A program made the position numbers and the translations under genes. From an archaeon (GTDB lineage: Archaea > Aenigmatarchaeota > Aenigmatarchaeia > QMZP01 > JAFGSV01): 64,000 nt of DNA. Under the pieces are notes generated by a model. The model was given only the letters and a program-made list of their open reading frames with translations, searched no databases and was not told the origin of the DNA. The stretch lies in the NCBI GenBank assembly GCA_028279705.1, contig JANQNF010000012.1, positions 160,163 through 224,162 on the forward strand. Reading direction: 5' to 3'. This document shows, piece after piece, positions 8,200 to 18,691 of the stretch (position 1 is its first letter; each line of letters begins with the position of its first letter).

Positions 8200-10452
8200 G
8201 TGACTATGGCCGTAGGTGATTATACTTATGACGAGAATGAGGAAAAGCTCAAGATAAACTATCTTGGTTCCATTTTTGGCGCGAGCATAGAGGATTTTGC
8301 CGAGTGCATGGCAGACGTCTTCGACAAGATACTGGAAGTAAAAAACGTCAACACAATAATTCTCACAAAGGACAGGGAGTACGAGTACGGCCCGGACCAG
8401 ACGAAGATGCTCGTGGAGATAGCAAAAGTAATAGAGGATGTCGTACACGAGAGGCTGATGTCGAGGGTAAAGATCTCCGACAACCTGCAAAGAAAGCTCC
8501 TCCCGGAAATGAACGCGAGGGTGCAGGACATTGTTTTAAACACCCTCAGAAGGGACCCTGTAGGAGCATACGTGGAACTGGTCAGGGAGACAAGGCGCGT
8601 CAGGATAAAGATGAAGAGTACTCGCTACAAGAGCGCCCACGATTTCTATGGAGATTACCTCAAAAACGTTCTTGACGTCATAAAGACAAAACTAGACAAT
8701 ACCCAGCTCATCCAGGTGGCAAAGCCCCACATCGCAGGCTACCACATAGGAGACAGGTCCATATACAGGGAGATATTCGTCCCAAGCGTGAGGCCAAACT
8801 TCATGCTCACAAGGTACATGATAACGCCCCCTGAGAACGGCAAGTCCGTCAAGCGCTACAACGTGGGCGACATAGAAATAGAGATATTCAAGCTCACAGA
8901 CACTGCCGAATACTTCTACTACGTGCTCCCCCCCGAATTCGTGCTAAGCGAGGAAAAGTACGCAGTTCTCGACGCGGCAAGAAGATACATGGCAACCCAC
9001 AAGCCAAAGGAAGCAGAATTCGTCAAGACAGGAAGGATAAGGGAAGTCTTCTTTAACATAGGGCGCGACATGATACGCGAGGTCGCAGACCACCAGAAGG
9101 TCTACCTCACAAACAAGGAGCTTGAGCAGCTTGCAACCATACTCACAAGGTACACTGCAGGTCTTGGCGTGCTGGAGCTTCTCCTTGCAGACGAGCAGAT
9201 ACAGGACATTTACGTCAATTCGCCTGTGGAATCCCAGCCCATACTAATCACGCACGGAGAATTCGAGGAGTGCAGGACGAACCTCATACCAACTCAGGAG
9301 GACGCTGAAGCATGGGCGACCAGGATGAGGATGGATTCAGGAAGGCCCCTTGACGAGGCAAACCCCGTCCTCGACACTGACATGGGCGTTCCCGGAGGGC
9401 AGGCAAGGTTCTGCATAATCACGAAGTCATTGTCACCGCACGGGCTCGGGTTTGCCATAAGGAGGCACAGGGACAAGCCATGGACGTTCCCTCTTTTCAT
9501 CAAGAGTAAAGCCATCACGCCTCTGGCTGCCGGTGTCCTTTCGTTCCTTATCGACGGTACTGCGAGCATGCTCGTCGCCGGCGGCAGAGGTGCAGGGAAG
9601 AGCAGCATGCTTGCAGCAATGATGCTTGAACTACTTCCAAAGACCCGCGTGGTGACTATAGAGGACACTCTCGAGCTCCCAACCGAGCAGCTGCGTGCCA
9701 TAGGCTATAACATAGAGCGACTGAAGTCCAGATCCGTGCTTACAATGGTCGAAACCGAGGTCGCATCGGACGAGGCGCTGAGGACCGCGCTGAGGCTCGG
9801 CGACTCTGCACTGGTTCTCGGTGAGGTGAGGTCCACCGAAGCCAAGGCGCTCTACGAGGCCATGAGAATCGGCGCACTGTCAAACGTCGTTATGGGAACC
9901 ATACACGGCGAATCCGCCTACGGTGTATTCGACAGGGTCGTAAACGATCTTGAAGTGCCAATGACTTCCTTCAAGGCAACGGACATAATCCCGATATGCA
10001 AGACCCTTCGTTCTGCTGACGGACTCCACAGGTTCAGGAGGATGACAGAGATCACCGAGATCAGAAAGAAGTGGGAGAAGAATCCCGAAAAGGAAGGTGG
10101 GTTCGTAAACCTTTTCGAATACTCGTCAAAGGAAGATGCCCTGAAGCCGACAGACACCCTGGTAAACGGTGAGTCCGAGACCCTAAACAGGATAGCAAGC
10201 TATGTGAGGGAATGGCACGGTGACTGGCAGTCGGTCTGGGATAACATAAACCTGAGGGCGAACATAAAGAAGGCCATGGTCGACATGAGCGAGAAGCTGA
10301 AGAACCCGGCTCTCATGGAGGCAGAATGGGTGACAAAGTCCAATTCACAGTTCCACCTGCTTTCAGAGATGGTGAGAAAGGAAACTGGGACAGTTGATTC
10401 AAAGCGCGTCTACGAAGACTGGCTCCACTGGTTCAAGAGCAAAGTAAGGTAA
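8200..10452 (+). CDS. Type II/IV secretion system ATPase (GspE/PilB/FlaI family)
   Basis: Walker A VAGGRGAGKSSMLAAM, VVTIEDTLELP, LVLGEVRSTEA, MGTIHGESAYGVFDRV. Confidence 0.9.
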   Translation: MTMAVGDYTYDENEEKLKINYLGSIFGASIEDFAECMADVFDKILEVKNVNTIILTKDREYEYGPDQTKMLVEIAKVIEDVVHERLMSRVKISDNLQRKLLPEMNARVQDIVLNTLRRDPVGAYVELVRETRRVRIKMKSTRYKSAHDFYGDYLKNVLDVIKTKLDNTQLIQVAKPHIAGYHIGDRSIYREIFVPSVRPNFMLTRYMITPPENGKSVKRYNVGDIEIEIFKLTDTAEYFYYVLPPEFVLSEEKYAVLDAARRYMATHKPKEAEFVKTGRIREVFFNIGRDMIREVADHQKVYLTNKELEQLATILTRYTAGLGVLELLLADEQIQDIYVNSPVESQPILITHGEFEECRTNLIPTQEDAEAWATRMRMDSGRPLDEANPVLDTDMGVPGGQARFCIITKSLSPHGLGFAIRRHRDKPWTFPLFIKSKAITPLAAGVLSFLIDGTASMLVAGGRGAGKSSMLAAMMLELLPKTRVVTIEDTLELPTEQLRAIGYNIERLKSRSVLTMVETEVASDEALRTALRLGDSALVLGEVRSTEAKALYEAMRIGALSNVVMGTIHGESAYGVFDRVVNDLEVPMTSFKATDIIPICKTLRSADGLHRFRRMTEITEIRKKWEKNPEKEGGFVNLFEYSSKEDALKPTDTLVNGESETLNRIASYVREWHGDWQSVWDNINLRANIKKAMVDMSEKLKNPALMEAEWVTKSNSQFHLLSEMVRKETGTVDSKRVYEDWLHWFKSKVR

Positions 10453-10472
10453 TTATCCAACATTAAAGAACT

Positions 10473-12599
10473 TTGCTACAATTATTTAACATGTCCTTGT
10501 TTGGCGGAAAAAAGAAAGATGATGTACCGCAGGCTCCCCGTAACATAGCAGGCGGTCCGGGCATGGGAAGGAGGATAGACATAACCTCCAGGGAGTACAG
10601 GCTCTTTCGAAAGACAGAAAAGCAGAGTTTTTCTTGGTATGAGATCATCGCCCGTTTTGCAGGAAGCATAATGGACATAAGCTTTGACAAAAAGACCACA
10701 GACGACATGAAGGCCGCAATAGATTTCACAGGACTTAGGATAAAGCCAAACTCCCCTGTATCGCTTCTCATACTGAGTACGATAATCTTCTCTTTCGGCG
10801 CGGGATTTCTTTTTGCAATAAGGATGATAACAAGTCCCTTTGGCATAGTCATAGCAGCTGTGCTTGGGCTCGCCTTCGGATTCTACCTTTTCAGGTACCC
10901 GATAAGTCTAATGAAATCAATGCGAATAAAGGCAAGCTCCCAGGTGGTCCTTGCAATACTCTACATGGTCGTCAGCATGAGGATAACGCCCAACATAGAA
11001 AAGGCGCTAAAGTTCACGTCGTCAAACATATCGGGAGTGCTTGCATGGGACATGCGAAAGCTCCTCTGGGACATAGAGATGGGAAAATACTACTCTGCAA
11101 ATGAAGCCCTCGTAGACTACATAGCCAAGTGGAAGCCCGAAAACGAGGAGTTCTCAGAGTCCCTTCGCCTCATAATGGAATCGCAGAGGCAGATCCCGGA
11201 AAAGGGAGAGAAGACTCTTGACGAGGCACTGCGCGTGGTGCTTGAAGGTACAAAGGTCAGGATGAAGCATTACGCGCAGGACCTTCAGATGCCAGTCACT
11301 GTGATACACATGATGGGAATAGTGCTTCCGATACTCGGATCCGTCATGGCCCCGATGGCTGCAGTCTTCATGTCAGACGTCGTCACGCCCTGGCATTTCC
11401 TAATAGGATATGACGTCGCACTTCCGCTGATACTCATCTGGTTCATCAACAATACGTTAAGCAAGCGTCCAGTGACCTTTTCCAAGGTCGACGTTTCCAA
11501 GCACCCAAGCCTTCCACCGAAGGGAAGTCTCCTTGTCAAGACAGGAAAGAGTAAGGTGGCAATACCTGTGCTGCCGATCGCCCTTCTTGTGGGACTTCTC
11601 ATAATGCTTCCTTCCATCATGTACTTTGCAGAGCATCCGGACTACCTGTTCGTGATGCAGGAGGTTAGCGAGGACGGCGTCCTGGGAGAGCCTGAGCTGA
11701 GCGATCCCGATCCGCAGCTTTCCCTTATCATGTCCTTGCTACTCATAATAGGCGCAGGCACAGGATTTTCCATATTCTTCATACTGTCCAATGTGCAAAC
11801 GACGAGGATAGAGGACTCGGTATACAAGATGGAGTCGGAATTCGAGCTTGCGCTCTTCCAGCTTGGAAACCGCATATCAGGCGGCACACCGCTTGAGATA
11901 GCAATAGAGAGGGCAAACGATGACGTAAAGGACCTTGAGATCTCGCGCATGTTCAACATAATAATGCGAAACATGCGTAACTTCGGCATGACATTCGAGC
12001 AGGCGCTCATGAACCCCCAGAGCGGCGCTCTCAGGTTCTACCCAAGCAAGCTCATACAAAACGTCATGAGGACGATAACCGACACTGCAAGAAAGGGAGT
12101 GCAGTTCGCATCAGAGTCCATGCTTACCGTGTCTAAGTACCTAAAGAACGTAAGGGAGACGCAGGAATACATGCGAACGCTGCTTTCGGAAACCACAAGC
12201 AGTATGCAGTTCCAGGCATACGCCATGGCACCGCTTGTAAGCGGCCTCATAGTCGCGATGTCGCAGGTAATAATACAGGTACTCGTCTTCCTTGGAGGAA
12301 GGCTAAACGAGATGGGATTCGACGAGACGTTTGGGATAGACGCAAGCCAGATACTGGGCACCACGACGTCCATAACATCCACCATGTTCCAGTTGATAGT
12401 GGGAGTCTACCTGATAGAAGTCATAATCATCCTTGCGATGTTTGTCACAAAGATCAACAGGGGAGACGACAGCGCCATGCAGTGGGCGCTTGCAGGCAAG
12501 ATGATAATAGTCGCGATAATAATCTACGCTCTCGTGACGGTCGGAAGCACCATGATGTTCGGCAGTATGATAGAAGGTGCCATGCGGACGCTCACGTGA
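10473..12599 (+). CDS. Type II secretion/pilus inner-membrane platform protein (TadC/FlaJ/GspF-like)
   Basis: Follows the ATPase; 708 aa with two GspF-like halves and several TM segments. Confidence 0.85.
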   Translation: MLQLFNMSLFGGKKKDDVPQAPRNIAGGPGMGRRIDITSREYRLFRKTEKQSFSWYEIIARFAGSIMDISFDKKTTDDMKAAIDFTGLRIKPNSPVSLLILSTIIFSFGAGFLFAIRMITSPFGIVIAAVLGLAFGFYLFRYPISLMKSMRIKASSQVVLAILYMVVSMRITPNIEKALKFTSSNISGVLAWDMRKLLWDIEMGKYYSANEALVDYIAKWKPENEEFSESLRLIMESQRQIPEKGEKTLDEALRVVLEGTKVRMKHYAQDLQMPVTVIHMMGIVLPILGSVMAPMAAVFMSDVVTPWHFLIGYDVALPLILIWFINNTLSKRPVTFSKVDVSKHPSLPPKGSLLVKTGKSKVAIPVLPIALLVGLLIMLPSIMYFAEHPDYLFVMQEVSEDGVLGEPELSDPDPQLSLIMSLLLIIGAGTGFSIFFILSNVQTTRIEDSVYKMESEFELALFQLGNRISGGTPLEIAIERANDDVKDLEISRMFNIIMRNMRNFGMTFEQALMNPQSGALRFYPSKLIQNVMRTITDTARKGVQFASESMLTVSKYLKNVRETQEYMRTLLSETTSSMQFQAYAMAPLVSGLIVAMSQVIIQVLVFLGGRLNEMGFDETFGIDASQILGTTTSITSTMFQLIVGVYLIEVIIILAMFVTKINRGDDSAMQWALAGKMIIVAIIIYALVTVGSTMMFGSMIEGAMRTLT

Positions 12600-12635
12600 T
12601 CGCCTTTTTATTCGAAACTGTCATAATATATTAAT

Positions 12636-15215
12636 ATGACAATAATGGGCTTGGGTTCTACAGGCCAGCTCATAATAGTTATAGCTATGGTGTCACTTGC
12701 TTTGGGTGGGATGACCCTGATGAGGGGCAACATCATGGAGATTATCTATGGAGCTTGTGAGAAGAACCCCACGCTGCCGCACTGTGATTATGAAGATATA
12801 AAGGTCAAAAGCTTCCAGAACGCTGAGTATTCAGTGGAGGCACTGGTGTGCGCGGTGAATACCGTCCTCACTGGTTCTGAATGGGCAGGATTCAGCAGTG
12901 ACGGAAAGGATGTGAAGTGTTCCGATTATTACGTTGAGACTGCGGATGCAGCTGGGGAAATTCCACCCGACGGTTCCGGCTGGAACAAGGTGACCCAGTA
13001 CATAAAGAAACATGATGACTGCAATTCCAAGTGCATTGCCGATCAGGAAGAACTTTGCGAGGAATTCAAGACAGCCTGCAGGGTCACGGGCGGGAGGTAT
13101 GTCGAAAGGGACACGCGTATCATTGACCTTAAGTCGGACAAGTGCGAATGTGACATCTACATACCGGACAGGCCTCTTGTTAATTGCCAGCCAGGCGAAG
13201 ACGACGATGGCATGGAATGCCAAGTTTACAATTTCCAGCTTCCACAGGAAATAGATTCGCTAGAAAAGTGGATAAACTATTACGGGGATCCCCAGTATCT
13301 CGTGTACTGGCAGAAGTTCCCCCTGACTGAAGATACGTGGACGCTCGACGAGGACGCCCGTCTGGGATACACGATAGCCATTATAGGCTTTTCCGTACTT
13401 CCTTTCGGGAAGATGGCGAGGTTATTTGGCAAGGCGGGCTACAGCGCTGCATCGAAAGCAGCCGTTAACGGTGCAAGTAGATTAAAGTCATTCTTTACAA
13501 AAACCAAGGCGTCAGGTTTCGTTTCCACAAGTACGGCCAAGGCTGAAATAAGATATATAACAAAGGAAGCGGCAGAGGAGGTGCAAAAAGCTGTGGCAAA
13601 GGACATGGTAGAGAAGTTCACCGTAAATGGAATATTCAAGGAGGGTGGAAAGAGGCTCCTCAAGCCTTCGACTTATATCAAGGGCGGAATAGGTATAGGT
13701 ACCCTGACGGTCGTGGACATAGTTGACAGCTGGCTTGGCAAGCTGAGCGGCGAATATCCTAACAGGATGCTTCTCAAGTACGCTGGAGAAAAATACCCCG
13801 AACCTTACCCGCTTGAAGAAGAATTGTCTTCTCCGGTGTTCCTCAAATACCGTGGTGGTGCCCTGTCAAGTGATACGGTAACGCTCATGCTAGCTTCACC
13901 ATGCTACATAAACGAGATGACCGTAAGGGCCGCCGACGGGGCGCTCTGTGAGCAGTTCATCTGGGAATCTACAGACAAGGGCGACGTCATCAACTGCATT
14001 GGCGCCTCAGAAGGAGGGGAGAAGTATCCCTCCTGTTATGAACCTGATAAATATCTCAAGAAGGGGGGTGGCAACAAGCTAAAAGAGGACGCCGAAGATC
14101 CTGTGATAGGATACGTCTACAGTTTCAGGGAGGAGATACCTAAATATGTTGAAATAGGCAACGGCAGCGCCACCGTCGTAATTTCAGGTATAGGTACTGA
14201 TGGCGCTGAAGGTGAGTTTACAGGCGGCGTCGCTTTCAAGTTCAACGCAAGAGACGGCAGACATTTCGATGACGCTTATCTCATATTCGACACCGAGAAA
14301 GGCATAGAAAAGATACCCGTAAGGCCCATAACAGCTGAGGAGGCAAAATCGGACAATTATCATTCAAGAGGGGAAGATCACAAAGGCCAGTTAGGTGCGG
14401 CAGATTACAAATCTGCCAGGATAGAATTCTTTTTATATGACTCTGGAGATGAGAGGAATGCACCGGGATGTGGCGTGACTGATGAAGGTATTGAGAACTT
14501 GGCCAAGTTCAATCCTTCCTTCTTTAGCCAAGACAAAAAACCGAGTTTTAGTGAACTTGATGGTGTCGGATGTCTGGGTTCTTTTGCTGTCGTGGAAAAA
14601 TGCGATAAGAACGAATCCGACGATATGTGTGATCTCATTAAAGACCTTAAGTTCAGAAGGGAAGCTGACCTCAACCCGGGTACCTTTTACAGAAACGGCC
14701 TTTTCAGATACGGCGACAACTGGACTATTAGTTGTGTGCTATCTGAGCCGGATGAAACCATTTTTCTTGACGTTGAATACTGGGTAGAATTGAGCGATAT
14801 GAATGGTGATAGTTTCATAGACAAGATAGGAATAAACAGTGGTGGCGGATTAACTGGTGGAAGAAGGCAATTTATAGAGTTCTATGACCAAAACGATAAC
14901 TTCAGAACATTCAACATGAAGAATTGCCACCTTCCAAAAGCGGTGATCGTGGAAGACGTCGTGAAGAGGGATGACATCGTGGGTGAGGAAAACTACTGCT
15001 ATGCAAGCCTCACGTCCGGTAAGAGAACACTGAGGATAGTTGGAATGACTCTGTCAGCAGTTGCGATCACCGTAACCGGGATAGTTAGTTTTGGCGGCTC
15101 GTTTGCAGTACTTGGAGTTTCAGCAGGTACCATAGCTACTGGCGCAACTGTTGCGGGAGCAGCGGTGGATGCTATAGCTGTACCAGACACCAAATGGCCA
15201 AGGTCAGGAAAATGA
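12636..15215 (+). CDS. Large membrane-anchored extracytoplasmic protein of the pilus cluster
   Basis: N-terminal hydrophobic helix, Cys-rich ectodomain, C-terminal hydrophobic segment. Confidence 0.7.
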   Translation: MTIMGLGSTGQLIIVIAMVSLALGGMTLMRGNIMEIIYGACEKNPTLPHCDYEDIKVKSFQNAEYSVEALVCAVNTVLTGSEWAGFSSDGKDVKCSDYYVETADAAGEIPPDGSGWNKVTQYIKKHDDCNSKCIADQEELCEEFKTACRVTGGRYVERDTRIIDLKSDKCECDIYIPDRPLVNCQPGEDDDGMECQVYNFQLPQEIDSLEKWINYYGDPQYLVYWQKFPLTEDTWTLDEDARLGYTIAIIGFSVLPFGKMARLFGKAGYSAASKAAVNGASRLKSFFTKTKASGFVSTSTAKAEIRYITKEAAEEVQKAVAKDMVEKFTVNGIFKEGGKRLLKPSTYIKGGIGIGTLTVVDIVDSWLGKLSGEYPNRMLLKYAGEKYPEPYPLEEELSSPVFLKYRGGALSSDTVTLMLASPCYINEMTVRAADGALCEQFIWESTDKGDVINCIGASEGGEKYPSCYEPDKYLKKGGGNKLKEDAEDPVIGYVYSFREEIPKYVEIGNGSATVVISGIGTDGAEGEFTGGVAFKFNARDGRHFDDAYLIFDTEKGIEKIPVRPITAEEAKSDNYHSRGEDHKGQLGAADYKSARIEFFLYDSGDERNAPGCGVTDEGIENLAKFNPSFFSQDKKPSFSELDGVGCLGSFAVVEKCDKNESDDMCDLIKDLKFRREADLNPGTFYRNGLFRYGDNWTISCVLSEPDETIFLDVEYWVELSDMNGDSFIDKIGINSGGGLTGGRRQFIEFYDQNDNFRTFNMKNCHLPKAVIVEDVVKRDDIVGEENYCYASLTSGKRTLRIVGMTLSAVAITVTGIVSFGGSFAVLGVSAGTIATGATVAGAAVDAIAVPDTKWPRSGK

Positions 15216-15219
15216 TATT

Positions 15220-15369
15220 ATGGAATTCACGCTAAAGACAATGGTCGCAATCATAATCCTTATCGTCACATTGCTTGTTATATCGACCGTTATCCTCGAC
15301 TGGCACGAAATGCTGATGAACTGGCTGAATATGGCATTCGCCATGTTTAATGAATTCCTGGGACTTTAG
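15220..15369 (+). CDS. 49-aa single-TM peptide
   Basis: MEFTLKTMVAIIIILIVTLLVISTVILDWHEMLMNWLNMAFAMFNEFLGL*; not in the supplied ORF track (below length cutoff). Confidence 0.6.
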   Translation: MEFTLKTMVAIIILIVTLLVISTVILDWHEMLMNWLNMAFAMFNEFLGL

Positions 15370-15428
15370 CAGGCCTTAAACGTAAAAACACGTTATATTT
15401 TTAAGGTCGCAGGGTCAATATTATATTC

Positions 15429-15770
15429 ATGAAGGGGTTATCGCTGACGCTTACGATTGTCATAATAGCCATAGTTTTGCTTGTGACCGCACTGGTGATA
15501 ATGACGATATTCGGAAGCCAGATGGCCCAGGTCATCGGAGTTCTCAATCCATGGTCATCATCGATGCTTGAAAGTAGCCTATGTCAGCAGAAGTGTGCCA
15601 CATGGTGCCAGCTGAATCCTGACAAGTCAGGACCTACTGGAGGATGGGGTGCATTTGAGGTAGAAACCAGTGATGGAAAACCAGAAAATTGCGATACTGT
15701 TATGGCGAGGGCAGCAGGCGATGATGTGGGAAATTGCAAATGTCTAGGGTTTAAGCCCAAAGACGATTAG
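15429..15770 (+). CDS. Pilin-like protein with class III-type N-terminus
   Basis: MKGLSLTLTIVIIAIVLLVTALVIMTIFG N-term then small Cys-containing ectodomain. Confidence 0.65.
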   Translation: MKGLSLTLTIVIIAIVLLVTALVIMTIFGSQMAQVIGVLNPWSSSMLESSLCQQKCATWCQLNPDKSGPTGGWGAFEVETSDGKPENCDTVMARAAGDDVGNCKCLGFKPKDD

Positions 15771-15826
15771 AATACCACCACTGCACGAATCATGATTTTT
15801 ATTCCATCCTGTTCTAATTATTTATC

Positions 15827-16567
15827 ATGAGAGGAATCTCCGAGACCGCCATGATATTCCTGATAGGTACGCTTGTCATGCTTATGATAACTACTTACAC
15901 CTTTGCAAACAGGGGAATTGATACAAATTCTACGGCACTCGATGGTAGGTGGAATCAAAACTCCTTCATTGACCCGCAGTATGACACTGTCATATATTCA
16001 CAGTCCGAGCCGCAGGTAACAGAAGAGCAGGTGGTGGCTTACGTGCGCGATATAGGGGGAGACCGTCTGAAGACCAGGGGAAAGGTTTTCCATGAAATGG
16101 GTGTCAGGTACGACATCGACCCTGCTTTCGGAGTTGCAGTCTCGCAGAAGGAGACAACACTCGGTACTAACACGTGCCAGAACATGAGCCAGTCATGCAA
16201 CAACTTCTTTTGCATGACTTATAACGCTACGAAATCCGCTGGCATTGTAGCAGAAAAACGGTGGGGCCTGGACAGGTACTGGGCGTGCTTTGAAAATATG
16301 GATGCAGGCATTGAAGCATTCTACGTCTACATTAAAGAGAAATACGTCCTTTACATACATCCGCAGATAAATGAACCCCAGGACACTATATCCAAGATAG
16401 GATGTGCACCAGGGACAGGACTCACGGAGCACTGTTATTGCGTTGGTGAGGAGGAAGGAGTCCCCTACTGCCACAAATGGCTGTACGGCCAGGGAAGCGT
16501 CCCAGACATTGTAGAGAAGATAAGAAACTACGAATTGGAGCAGGAACCTGTCAGCATCTCAGCTTAA
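15827..16567 (+). CDS. Membrane-anchored lysozyme/glucosaminidase-like protein
   Basis: YDIDPAFGVAVSQKETTLGTNTCQNMSQSCNNFFCMTYN...CFENMDAGIEAFYVYI resembles lysozyme-like glucosaminidase/transglycosylase domains with a candidate catalytic Glu; N-terminal TM. Confidence 0.7.
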   Translation: MRGISETAMIFLIGTLVMLMITTYTFANRGIDTNSTALDGRWNQNSFIDPQYDTVIYSQSEPQVTEEQVVAYVRDIGGDRLKTRGKVFHEMGVRYDIDPAFGVAVSQKETTLGTNTCQNMSQSCNNFFCMTYNATKSAGIVAEKRWGLDRYWACFENMDAGIEAFYVYIKEKYVLYIHPQINEPQDTISKIGCAPGTGLTEHCYCVGEEEGVPYCHKWLYGQGSVPDIVEKIRNYELEQEPVSISA

Positions 16568-16591
16568 TAAATGATTTTGTCAAATATAGTT

Positions 16592-16741
16592 ATGGGTCGT
16601 ATGAAAGGGGTGCTGCTGGGACTTAACGTTTTCAAGATATTGGGCTTTGCAATCGCGTTCGTTGCCATTATCGTGGGAATAAACATAATTATGACGCTCA
16701 TCTCCGGAGCCGGAAATACAAATGTAAATCTATTCACATGA
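16592..16741 (+). CDS. 49-aa single-TM peptide
   Basis: MGRMKGVLLGLNVFKILGFAIAFVAIIVGINIIMTLISGAGNTNVNLFT*; not in the supplied ORF track. Confidence 0.55.
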   Translation: MGRMKGVLLGLNVFKILGFAIAFVAIIVGINIIMTLISGAGNTNVNLFT

Positions 16742-16783
16742 GACCGATTCCCACTTTTAAGATTGTATAACTAATAGATATAG

Positions 16784-17383
16784 ATGAAGAAAGCCGTTTT
16801 CGGGGACCTCAAAATGTTCTTTTACGCATTCGCGTTGATCATTGTCATTTTCCTTTTCAGCTCATTCACGCTTAACGCATCTACGTTACTGGAGGACCCA
16901 TGTTGGAGGAAAGTTGGTCTTTCCCTTGGAAAGGTCGAGAACCCGCAGTCCGGTGTTCCGGAGATCGTCATTGATGGTGAATGCCTGAAAAAGATGGTCT
17001 TCACAACAGATAACCGCACATGCGAGGCAACCTGCAGGGAGCACGGCAATGAGGATGATACCGTTGACTGCATACAAAAGTGCAGGGGTGTAAAGGAAGG
17101 GCACAGCATGGTTATTGCGCTCCCAAAAGAAGGTAGTTTTGAAAAGGCCAGTGAAGAGAGGGATCCGAGATGGATGGGCTGGGGGAGTCCGTACGTTTTC
17201 ATCATAAACTGCCAGATCACATCCATCACAGAGACCATAGAAGAATGCACTGCTGTCGGCGGAGATTGGATATGCTTGCCCGAATCAGACGTCTATGAGA
17301 GAATTTACAAGATAGCGATCAATAAAAAAACAAAGGAAAGCAGAGCCTGTGAAATTGTGGATTGGGCCACAGAAGATACATGA
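16784..17383 (+). CDS. Membrane-anchored Cys-rich extracytoplasmic protein
   Basis: N-terminal TM and multiple Cys. Confidence 0.6.
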   Translation: MKKAVFGDLKMFFYAFALIIVIFLFSSFTLNASTLLEDPCWRKVGLSLGKVENPQSGVPEIVIDGECLKKMVFTTDNRTCEATCREHGNEDDTVDCIQKCRGVKEGHSMVIALPKEGSFEKASEERDPRWMGWGSPYVFIINCQITSITETIEECTAVGGDWICLPESDVYERIYKIAINKKTKESRACEIVDWATEDT

Positions 17384-17402
17384 ATTTGATGGTGTTGTTC
17401 CT

Positions 17403-17840
17403 ATGGAAGCCAACAGGAAGATCATGGCACTCGCCTTCGCCCTCATTATGACAACGTTCTGGTTCATAATGGTCGCGAATTTCACAAACCCCTTTCTTCA
17501 CCACAGCTTGGCAAAAACCGATGACAAGATAGCCCTTTACGTAGATGCCTTTTCCGTCGTCGAGGAGGGCGAGATAAAGATACCTCTGGGCGAGGGTACG
17601 GTTCTTGATATCAGGATAAACTACGAGAAGAAAGAGGACGATGAAAGAGATTACGATATAACAACAGAAGGCTGGTACGCGGTAGTCAATTACGACATGG
17701 GTGCTGGGGGTATAAAGAGTGCAAGCAGGATAAACACATATCCTCTTGACATGAATTTCGAAAAGATGTTCTTCGCGCCAAACGACATATGCGTGACAAA
17801 GTCTAAAGACACGGTCCTAGCGGAGGTCAGGGAATGTTGA
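17403..17840 (+). CDS. Membrane-anchored pseudopilin-like protein
   Basis: MEANRKIMALAFALIMTTFWFIMVANF N-terminal helix; overlaps the next gene. Confidence 0.55.
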   Translation: MEANRKIMALAFALIMTTFWFIMVANFTNPFLHHSLAKTDDKIALYVDAFSVVEEGEIKIPLGEGTVLDIRINYEKKEDDERDYDITTEGWYAVVNYDMGAGGIKSASRINTYPLDMNFEKMFFAPNDICVTKSKDTVLAEVREC

Positions 17841-18691
17841 AGGGTCAGTTCGAGCTTGACATGGAATTTCCAATGGCAACCATGTTAGCCATGCTGACAA
17901 TAATACTGCTTATAGGAGTAGTAGTGTTACCGTCTTTCAATCTCGTTCAGAACGTTTATGGTTCAGAGGGTGACATAAAGTCGGTCGAGTTCTCAAATTT
18001 CGTCAAATTCAAACTTGAGAATAACCTTGGTGATGGCGACGGGCTCAAGTACGATAAGATCACTTCCTTCACCGAGGGAGAGCTTTCCAGTTTTGGCCTG
18101 GCTGACAACTACGTGACCATAAAAAATCTCGCTTCAGGTGAGCTGTGGGAATACGGTAAAGAGGAAAGAAGAAACCAGCACACGGTCTATACGACGATAG
18201 AAAAGAAGTATAATATCATTGATGATGAGAAAGAAGTCGTCATGAAAGGAGACTCTGAATACTTAGTCCACGTTTATGCTATCGACAAGAGCACGGTCAT
18301 TGACGTGTACTCTGATTACATCTGTGATCAGAAAGGAAGAAAAGAAGGGTTCCCCGGAAGGTACGTAATGATTGGTTGCAGTGAAATGGAAGAAAGCGCC
18401 GGTGAGAACATGGGCACGCATCATCTTCTAGGCAGTGTCATTTCTCCAGTGGTTAATCAGGCAAAGCCGTATCTGATCCAGCGCCTGGTCCCTGGAAGTG
18501 ACATGACTGCCGGCGACATTGTTCCCCGCGGTTCTTCGCTCGGCGACATTGAAGATTGTGAAAATCATCGAAGAGGAAAGGTATGCATCAGGGTCATAGG
18601 AAATCATGTTGATCCCGCAAGCATATTCGTGGCACTGAAAAACAACGCGGAATTCACAAGTTATGCAAGGATGGTTGACAGTAATGTGTAA
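17834..18691 (+). CDS. Membrane-anchored pseudopilin-like protein
   Basis: N-terminal TM TMLAMLTIILLIGVVVLPSF with hydrophilic ectodomain. Confidence 0.55.
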   Translation: MLKGQFELDMEFPMATMLAMLTIILLIGVVVLPSFNLVQNVYGSEGDIKSVEFSNFVKFKLENNLGDGDGLKYDKITSFTEGELSSFGLADNYVTIKNLASGELWEYGKEERRNQHTVYTTIEKKYNIIDDEKEVVMKGDSEYLVHVYAIDKSTVIDVYSDYICDQKGRKEGFPGRYVMIGCSEMEESAGENMGTHHLLGSVISPVVNQAKPYLIQRLVPGSDMTAGDIVPRGSSLGDIEDCENHRRGKVCIRVIGNHVDPASIFVALKNNAEFTSYARMVDSNV

